A stretch of 9,216 bases of DNA from Candidatus Woesearchaeota archaeon (lineage in GTDB: Archaea > Nanobdellota > Nanobdellia > Woesearchaeales > CG1-02-33-12), in contig PWVO01000075.1 of the NCBI GenBank assembly GCA_003561825.1, positions 1 to 9,216 of the forward strand. The letters run 5' to 3'. A program made the translations under genes and the position numbers. Position 1 is the stretch's first letter, and each line of letters opens with the position of its first letter. The notes beneath the pieces were generated by a model. That model ran no database searches. It had not been told where the DNA came from and saw only the letters and a program-made list of their open reading frames with translations. Below, piece by piece: positions 5,736 to 9,216 of this stretch.

Positions 5736-6164
5736 ATGGGTAAAATAAAAGAATTTTTTAAAGATTTAATGGATTATATGAAAAATCCGCAGGTTAGCTA
5801 TGAAAACAGACCAGAAGGCCTAAAAGCTCTTGATAATCTTCAAAATGGAGAAATCATTGAGCTAGCAAGAGTAAAGCCAAGAAAAATCTTAGGCCCCTTG
5901 TTTGGAATAGAGCAGATTGTTAAAGAACCAGTCTATTTCAGAGGCATAAAAGAGAATATCACTGAATCAGAAACAGAAGATGGGCCTGTAAAAATGCTTG
6001 ACTTATATAGGACAAAGATATTTTTTTCTGAATCAGAAAGTGAAAGCCTTGGAGGCTCAGGCCTGACAAAAAGAATAAGGGCAAGCAATATTGTAAGCAT
6101 TAATAGATATAAGGTTAATAATGCAAAGCAATACCTCGGAACAAAAGTCCTGCAGCCAGCTTAA
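5736..6164 (+). CDS. Unrecognised 142-residue protein with strong promoter and SD
   Basis: I do not recognise a family. The N-terminus (residues 1-17, MGKIKEFFKDLMDYMKN) can form a basic amphipathic helix that might sit on a membrane or a partner, but there is no transmembrane segment or signal peptide. From about residue 36 the sequence alternates polar and hydrophobic residues and looks beta-rich, with an acidic, serine-rich patch SESESESLGGSG near 97-108. The gene has a clean TATA box, a near-ideal SD 7 nt before the ATG, and a T-rich 3' end, so it is probably well expressed as a single-gene transcript. It is divergent from the HD hydrolase gene, and both promoters share a 12-bp core string, which might reflect common regulation or simply strong consensus promoters. 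No function is proposed. Confidence 0.75.
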   Translation: MGKIKEFFKDLMDYMKNPQVSYENRPEGLKALDNLQNGEIIELARVKPRKILGPLFGIEQIVKEPVYFRGIKENITESETEDGPVKMLDLYRTKIFFSESESESLGGSGLTKRIRASNIVSINRYKVNNAKQYLGTKVLQPA

Positions 6165-6185
6165 TTTCTTAATTTTTTGATTTTT
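6165..6185 (+). terminator. T-rich archaeal-type terminator after the 5736 gene
   Basis: Immediately after the TAA stop the sequence is almost pure T, with runs of six (6173-6178) and five or more T (6181-6185) broken by AA and GA. Archaeal RNA polymerase terminates at such U-rich tracts without needing a hairpin, and none is visible here. Confidence 0.55.
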
Positions 6186-6196
6186 AATCCGCAAAT

Positions 6197-6205
6197 TTTT
6201 TATAA
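6197..6205 (+). promoter_or_regulatory. TATA box of the lipoprotein gene
   Basis: TTTTTATAA is centred at 6201. Initiation 26 bp downstream gives a start near 6227, just before the SD-like GGTGAT at 6228-6233. This excludes the upstream ATG at 6177, which would not be on the transcript. Confidence 0.5.
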
Positions 6206-6227
6206 GATTAGTTCTTTCTGGGCGGTG

Positions 6228-6233
6228 GGTGAT
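6228..6233 (+). promoter_or_regulatory. Shine-Dalgarno that supports a TTG start
   Basis: GGTGAT matches the 16S-complementary sequence and lies 3 nt before TTG at 6237. The nearest ATG, 6252, would be 18 nt away, too far. The TTG is therefore the likely start of the lipoprotein. Confidence 0.6.
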
Positions 6234-6236
6234 AAA

Positions 6237-6926
6237 TTGAAAAGCAAAAAAATGCAAATCAGAGCAATAATCCCCAGTATATTTCTGTGTTTTTTGATAC
6301 TGGCAGTTGCTTCAGGCTGCTCTGAGCCGCAAGAGGCCACGCTGCCAGAAGGCATTACAGATGACACAGCTCCGGTTACACAAGACCCAGTCCAGGACAC
6401 AATAGATGATGTTCCTGATCAGCATTATGCTGGCATAATCGCATCAGTAAATGGAGAAGACATAACACAAGAGGACATTGAAGAATTCACTCTTATGATG
6501 CCCCACCTTGCAGGAGCTGGCCAGGACCAGATCATCAGTGAGTTAGTTGCTCACAAGCTTCTTCTCCAGGAAGCACAAAGAAGAGGAATAAGATACAGTC
6601 CAGAAGAAATAGAAGAAGCCTTAAGCGAGATCTACCAGGATCCATTATTGCTTGAAAACATACCTGATGACCAGTACCAGATACTCTTAAAGCAGCAGGA
6701 GCAGCAGATGATTTTCTTCAGCCTTGTTGATGCAAGTGTTACAGAACAGGAAGCACTTGAGTATTACCAGGAAAACGAACAAATAATCCAAGCAACTTTT
6801 GGGGATGTCAGCTTTGATGAAATCAAGGAGGACTTAATCCAGGGCCTTAAGTTTGAAAGAAAAAACCTTGCACTCAATGCCCTTGCAAATGAGCTTATGG
6901 AACAAGCAGATATTGTTTTTTATTAA
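6237..6926 (+). CDS. SurA-N-like exported lipoprotein chaperone
   Basis: This is a 229-residue protein if translation begins at TTG 6237. Residues 1-9 are basic (K2, K4, K5, R9), 10-24 are hydrophobic, and A-S-G-Cys28 resembles a lipobox, so the mature protein is probably lipid-anchored outside the membrane. An acidic linker (about 29-62) leads to VNGEDITQEDIEEF (71-84), the typical opening of SurA/PrsA-type chaperone domains, followed by helical segments ELVAHKLLLQEAQRRGI (102-118) and a charged C-terminal helix region (about 168-220). SurA_N domains hold unfolded exported proteins. Here there is no recognisable parvulin (peptidyl-prolyl isomerase) domain; the protein ends after the helical part. 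An ATG at 6177 opens a longer frame but lies upstream of the promoter. The codons are richer in G+C than the genes around it. A hairpin terminator follows directly. Export and SurA-like fold are well supported; clients are unknown. Confidence 0.75.
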   Translation: MKSKKMQIRAIIPSIFLCFLILAVASGCSEPQEATLPEGITDDTAPVTQDPVQDTIDDVPDQHYAGIIASVNGEDITQEDIEEFTLMMPHLAGAGQDQIISELVAHKLLLQEAQRRGIRYSPEEIEEALSEIYQDPLLLENIPDDQYQILLKQQEQQMIFFSLVDASVTEQEALEYYQENEQIIQATFGDVSFDEIKEDLIQGLKFERKNLALNALANELMEQADIVFY

Positions 6927-6945
6927 AGGGCCAGGCCCTTTTTTT
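6925..6945 (+). terminator. Hairpin plus T-run terminator of the lipoprotein gene
   Basis: AAAGGG and CCCTTT form a 6-bp stem around the loop CCAGG, ending in a run of seven T (6939-6945). The stem begins inside the TAA stop codon. The element looks like an intrinsic terminator for plus-strand transcription. It ends one base before the stop codon of the convergent regulator gene, but read from the minus strand it lacks a good T-run. Confidence 0.65.
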
Positions 6946-7776
6946 CTATATTTTAATATTATTAAGGTGCTCAAGCCTCCTGCGCGCATCTATTGAATTA
7001 GAGAACTTTCTCCAGAAAACCTTTGAAAGCCATTCTGCCCATGATTTATCATTTATTGTGTAAAAAATAAAAGCTTTCTTGTTCAGCTCATTTATCTTGC
7101 CAGTAGGCTCACTTACTTCTTTAAGGCGGATAACCCTATTGTCAATAATTACTCCCCTTAAAGCATGCACATCATGCCTTATCTCTATCCTCTCAGCACC
7201 CTGCCTGAAATTCAGTGAAAAAAGCTTTTCTACATTTTCCCTGCCTGCAATATCAACCCTTGAAAGAGCCTTTATCGTAACCTTTTTTTTAACCAGCTCC
7301 TTAAATATTTCAATAAAATCTTTTTTATCATGCCTTATATTAAGCATAGAAAGATTTCCTGAAAAAACCAGAACCTGCTTTTTAGCACTCAGAAGTATTC
7401 TTATAAAATCATCCATGTTTTCAGACTCTTTGCTGCAGACATCAACATCCCTGTTTTTCTCAGGCACATGCTGAAAAATATCAAATGCAGAAAAATCCTC
7501 TTTTCTTTTGGATTTCATGATATCCTGCTCAAGCTTTTCCTGAAAAACATTGCTTGAGGCCTTTTCAGCAGAAGACCAGTAAGCAATCTTTAAAGCCCCC
7601 CTTGTTCCGCCCCTGAAAACCCTTGTTGAGACAGTTCCCAGATCATTTTCAATCTCTTCAATATACCTGTCAGCAGTCCTCCAGTTCTTGCCAATATGCA
7701 GCGCAATCTCATTTATGCTCCTTGGCTTTGAATAAACAAACAACTCTATTTTCCTAATAATCTCCGGGTTTAGCAT
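6946..7776 (-). CDS. wHTH regulator with PLD-like (TrmB-type) C-terminal domain
   Basis: This is a 276-residue cytoplasmic protein with two parts. Residues about 4-66 form a winged helix-turn-helix, with recognition region INEIALHIGKNWRTADRYIEEI (21-42) and a glycine-rich wing RVFRGGTRGALKIAYW (52-67). After a charged linker, residues about 118-258 look like the degenerate phospholipase-D-like fold seen in archaeal TrmB-type regulators: QVLVFSGNLSMLN, a KVTIKALSRV strand, and HDVHALRGVIIDNRVIRLKE, where the catalytic HxK of real phospholipases is not intact. In TrmB this part binds sugars; the ligand here is unknown. The ATG at 7776 has a TATA box 24 bp upstream and no SD, so the mRNA is probably leaderless. 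It is divergent from the orphan genes at 7909-9215. The repeated ATACAACT motif in the spacer is a candidate target, for itself and for them. Domain assignment is fairly sure; regulated genes are inferred. Confidence 0.75.
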   Translation of the reverse strand: MLNPEIIRKIELFVYSKPRSINEIALHIGKNWRTADRYIEEIENDLGTVSTRVFRGGTRGALKIAYWSSAEKASSNVFQEKLEQDIMKSKRKEDFSAFDIFQHVPEKNRDVDVCSKESENMDDFIRILLSAKKQVLVFSGNLSMLNIRHDKKDFIEIFKELVKKKVTIKALSRVDIAGRENVEKLFSLNFRQGAERIEIRHDVHALRGVIIDNRVIRLKEVSEPTGKINELNKKAFIFYTINDKSWAEWLSKVFWRKFSNSIDARRRLEHLNNIKI

Positions 7777-7795
7777 ACTATTGTAATATCCTGCA

Positions 7796-7804
7796 TATAT
7801 ATAA
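7796..7804 (-). promoter_or_regulatory. TATA box of the wHTH regulator gene
   Basis: TTATATATA (7804 to 7796 on the minus strand) is centred 24 bp before the ATG at 7776, with no SD between them. The transcript should start at or next to the start codon. Confidence 0.6.
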
Positions 7805-7815
7805 GCCTTTTCATA

Positions 7816-7830
7816 AAATACAACTATATT
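7816..7830 (+). repeat. ATACAACT motif, copy 1 (diverged)
   Basis: AAATACAACTATATT shares the core AATACAACT with the two copies downstream but differs at its right end. It lies just upstream of the regulator's TATA box (7796-7804), in the spacer between the divergent genes, where an autoregulatory site could be. Confidence 0.35.
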
Positions 7831-7859
7831 GACAATTCCATGCCAGAAAAATATAACTA

Positions 7860-7875
7860 TAATACAACTCTATAA
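7860..7875 (+). repeat. 16-bp ATACAACT motif, copy 2, in the 7909 promoter region
   Basis: TAATACAACTCTATAA differs at one base from the copy at 8271-8286. Its centre is about 26 bp before the SD at 7894, so it occupies the core-promoter position of the 7909 gene. It includes or touches TATA-like strings (CTATAATA at 7857, CTATAAT at 7870). It could be the promoter itself, a regulator site, or both. Confidence 0.45.
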
Positions 7876-7893
7876 TCTTTGCATAAATAAGCC

Positions 7894-7900
7894 AGGAGAT
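7894..7900 (+). promoter_or_regulatory. Shine-Dalgarno of the 7909 gene
   Basis: AGGAGAT lies 8 nt before the ATG at 7909 and fixes that start. Confidence 0.7.
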
Positions 7901-7908
7901 TATAAGAA

Positions 7909-8214
7909 ATGCCAAAGATTATTTTAGAAAAAAGCCAGAATTTTGACCTGGCAGGAGAATACATCAAAAAAACCTTAAAACAATTTTTTAAGAGGGAATT
8001 CAGAAGCATAGAAGAGCTTGTATCAGAGCTATACAAGCAAGACAGCCACGGAGTTTCAAACCTCCCTAGAATTGTTTATTTTCCAAAAGAAAAAACAGTT
8101 GAGATAGATACTCTTCCATTTACAATTAAGGAATGGCCATTGTATTACCAGGAGGATCCCATTTACGGGAAATATGAGATTGCAAGAGCCAAGGTAAAAG
8201 ATAGTGCTAATTAG
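7909..8214 (+). CDS. Unrecognised 101-residue protein
   Basis: I do not recognise a family. The N-terminal half (about 10-45) is likely helical and basic, with FDLAGEYIKKTLKQFFKREF followed by a segment of charged helix. The second half, about 52-95, contains PRIVYFPKEKTVEIDTLPFTI and reads as short beta strands. There is no signal peptide, membrane segment or metal-binding cluster; the protein contains no cysteine. The start is supported by an SD 8 nt upstream and a TATA region near 7857-7876. A 92-nt gap separates it from the next gene, which carries another copy of the 16-bp motif, so the two are probably transcribed separately but perhaps under the same control. Short length and the absence of a known domain keep confidence moderate; the promoter and SD argue that it is real. 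Confidence 0.65.
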   Translation: MPKIILEKSQNFDLAGEYIKKTLKQFFKREFRSIEELVSELYKQDSHGVSNLPRIVYFPKEKTVEIDTLPFTIKEWPLYYQEDPIYGKYEIARAKVKDSAN

Positions 8215-8270
8215 ATCAAATTCATAAAAAACAACCATAAAATGCAAAAAAGTGTAGAAAAACATGACAA

Positions 8271-8286
8271 TAATACAACTCTGTAA
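8271..8286 (+). repeat. 16-bp ATACAACT motif, copy 3, in the 8307 promoter region
   Basis: TAATACAACTCTGTAA matches 15 of 16 bases of the copy at 7860-7875. Its centre is about 28 bp before the ATG at 8307, the TATA position for a leaderless gene. No better TATA box is visible at that distance. Confidence 0.45.
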
Positions 8287-8306
8287 AAAAGTTAGAAATT
8301 AAAATA

Positions 8307-8606
8307 ATGAGGCAGTCTGAAATGAAAAACCCAAAACAGCCTGAAAATGAAACCGCATGGGAAGGAATATCTGATATTATAAAAAAATGCGAAATCTTTT
8401 TCAAATCTTTGTCTGAATATCTGGAGAAAAATCCTTTACATAACAATTACCTTATCTTATCTGATTCAGAAATTATTCTTCTGTATCATAAAAAGCCCCA
8501 GGGCACTTACAGTTGGCAAACAAACAACCCCCCTGAGAAGCAATATAAAACAATACAAAGTCAATTAGATAGAAAATTCATTAAGTCTTTTGAGGGATGG
8601 TTTTAG
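8307..8606 (+). CDS. Unrecognised 99-residue protein
   Basis: I do not recognise a family. The first 20 residues are polar and probably disordered (MKNPKQPENETAWEG). Residues about 20-42 form a likely helix, SDIIKKCEIFFKSLSEYLEKN. Then come two hydrophobic strands, NYLILSDSEIILLYHKK (46-62), and a polar tail. It is too short to span a membrane convincingly. No SD precedes the ATG. The 16-bp motif sits at the TATA position, so the gene may be leaderless from 8307. An in-frame ATG at 8322 is an alternative start that would remove five residues. The next gene starts 9 nt after its stop with an SD, so the two form an operon. Function unknown. Confidence 0.6.
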   Translation: MRQSEMKNPKQPENETAWEGISDIIKKCEIFFKSLSEYLEKNPLHNNYLILSDSEIILLYHKKPQGTYSWQTNNPPEKQYKTIQSQLDRKFIKSFEGWF

Positions 8607-8615
8607 GGAGAGAAA

Positions 8616-9215
8616 ATGAACAAAAAATGCATACAAAAAGAAAAATTCCCCTTTGAATGCAGCCTTCAGGAATACACTTACAGAAAAAACCTGCTGAAAG
8701 CAATTTTGCTTTCTTCTGTGTCTGAAAAGAACTGCAAATTTCCAACAATAGAAGGATTTATCCTATGCGAGCTGGTAAACGGAGTAATAGAATACATTGG
8801 CGGAAATGCAGGCCTAGCTTCATATCAGAGCTTTCCATCCAGGGAATGCGCTTTGGACGAGCTTTACACATACTTAAGGCAGGAAATAGATAATAAAGAA
8901 ACAGGCCTTGCACCCAAAGTAAAAGAAGCCCTGCTTAGCATGTGCGAGCCTTACTGGGCATCTGATTGGGATGGAAGCCATGCCAACACACAGCTTTATG
9001 ACTTCATATGCGGAGTTGGAGACAGGGGAATAAGAAAAGTAAGCAGAATGGAGGAAACATTCACATTATCGCAGGGGATTACAATAAAACTGGAAAAAGA
9101 GTTCTTTCCAAAACTTTCAGGCCAGGAAAAAAAAGACATTCAAGGCATAGGCAAGGCAATGAGAAAATACATTGACAAAGATTTAGAATATATTGCGCAT
9201 ACATACTACTGGTAA
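8616..9215 (+). CDS. Unrecognised 199-residue protein, second in operon
   Basis: I do not recognise a family. This is a complete soluble protein ending one base before the window edge. It carries seven cysteines (residues 5, 15, 40, 51, 77, 109 and 131) scattered rather than in close CxxC pairs, so a metal site is not evident. A central stretch (about 46-88) with PTIEGFILCELVNGVIEYIGGNAGLASYQSF looks like a compact folded core; WASDWDGSHANTQLYDF (113-129) is rich in aromatics and polar residues; the C-terminal 45 residues are helical and charged. The SD-like GGGAG at 8606-8610 overlaps the last base of the preceding stop and lies 5 nt before the ATG, giving clear translational coupling with the 8307 gene. 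Being the longest of three linked orphans beside a TrmB-type regulator, it is the most likely effector of that block, but nothing in the sequence names its activity. Confidence 0.7.
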   Translation: MNKKCIQKEKFPFECSLQEYTYRKNLLKAILLSSVSEKNCKFPTIEGFILCELVNGVIEYIGGNAGLASYQSFPSRECALDELYTYLRQEIDNKETGLAPKVKEALLSMCEPYWASDWDGSHANTQLYDFICGVGDRGIRKVSRMEETFTLSQGITIKLEKEFFPKLSGQEKKDIQGIGKAMRKYIDKDLEYIAHTYYW

Positions 9216-9216
9216 T

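Noticed and set aside
6177..6236. ATG at 6177 as start of the lipoprotein
   Set aside because: It lies upstream of the inferred TATA box, and using it would put 20 extra residues in front of the signal peptide.
7079..7474. 131-residue plus-strand open frame within the wHTH regulator
   Set aside because: It is hydrophobic and Ser/Leu-rich, as expected from reading lysine-rich coding DNA backwards, and has no start signals.
7777..7791. ATTACAATAGTAT string next to the regulator start as a fourth motif copy
   Set aside because: Only the ACAA core and a few flanking bases agree with ATACAACT; this is within chance for such AT-rich DNA.
7878..7884. TTTGCAT upstream of the 7909 gene as a relative of the 4248-4266 dyad
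   Set aside because: It is a single half-site with no partner. The same heptamer or its complement also occurs at 8242 and inside the lipoprotein gene, so it is not specific.
8222..8446. 74-residue minus-strand open frame overlapping the 8307 gene
   Set aside because: It is Phe/Cys-rich antisense sequence without promoter or SD, and it would cross the motif-bearing promoter of the 8307 gene.

Overview
The window reads as a gene-dense piece of an AT-rich archaeal chromosome. The archaeal signs are TATA boxes placed about 25-28 bp upstream of inferred transcript starts, several genes with no Shine-Dalgarno (SD) and a start codon where the transcript should begin (leaderless), T-rich 3' ends, and a protein set (single-domain KaiC-like ATPase, V4R protein, wHTH regulator with a phospholipase-D-like C-terminus) typical of archaea. 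A small-genome lineage such as Woesearchaeota/Pacearchaeota is a reasonable guess from composition and the many short orphan proteins, but no marker gene proves it. No rRNA, tRNA, CRISPR array, insertion sequence or origin was seen, and no gene-free stretch exceeds about 160 bases.

Layout. 1-162: promoter and SD of the first gene, plus a possible divergent promoter pointing off the left edge. 163-1634 (+): a KaiC-like RecA-fold ATPase followed 29 nt later by a V4R-domain protein. 1631-5614 (-): four genes, namely an N-acyltransferase of the LuxI/FeeM/OlsB type, a radical SAM protein with a B12-binding-like N-terminus, an unrecognised 202-residue protein, and a stand-alone RelA/SpoT-type HD hydrolase. 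Each has its own TATA box 24-28 bp before its start codon, so they look like separate leaderless transcripts rather than an operon. 5615-5735: divergent promoter region. 5736-6926 (+): a small orphan protein with a strong promoter and SD, then a SurA-N-like lipoprotein starting at TTG. 6946-7776 (-): wHTH/PLD-like (TrmB-type) regulator, leaderless. 7909-9215 (+): three unrecognised small genes, the last two 9 nt apart. The intergenic DNA around this last block carries three copies of an ATACAACT-containing motif.

How the genes may fit together (inference). The left end combines a KaiC-type ATPase, a putative small-molecule-binding V4R protein and an enzyme resembling signal-making acyltransferases. 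The middle holds an alarmone-hydrolase-like enzyme. The right end has a sugar- or ligand-sensing-type regulator next to orphan genes and a repeated promoter-like motif. The best candidates for something undescribed are the acyltransferase/V4R/KaiC neighbourhood, the lone HD hydrolase in an archaeon, and the regulator, motif and orphan-gene block at the right. All functional statements rest on motif reading by eye; no database search was possible.
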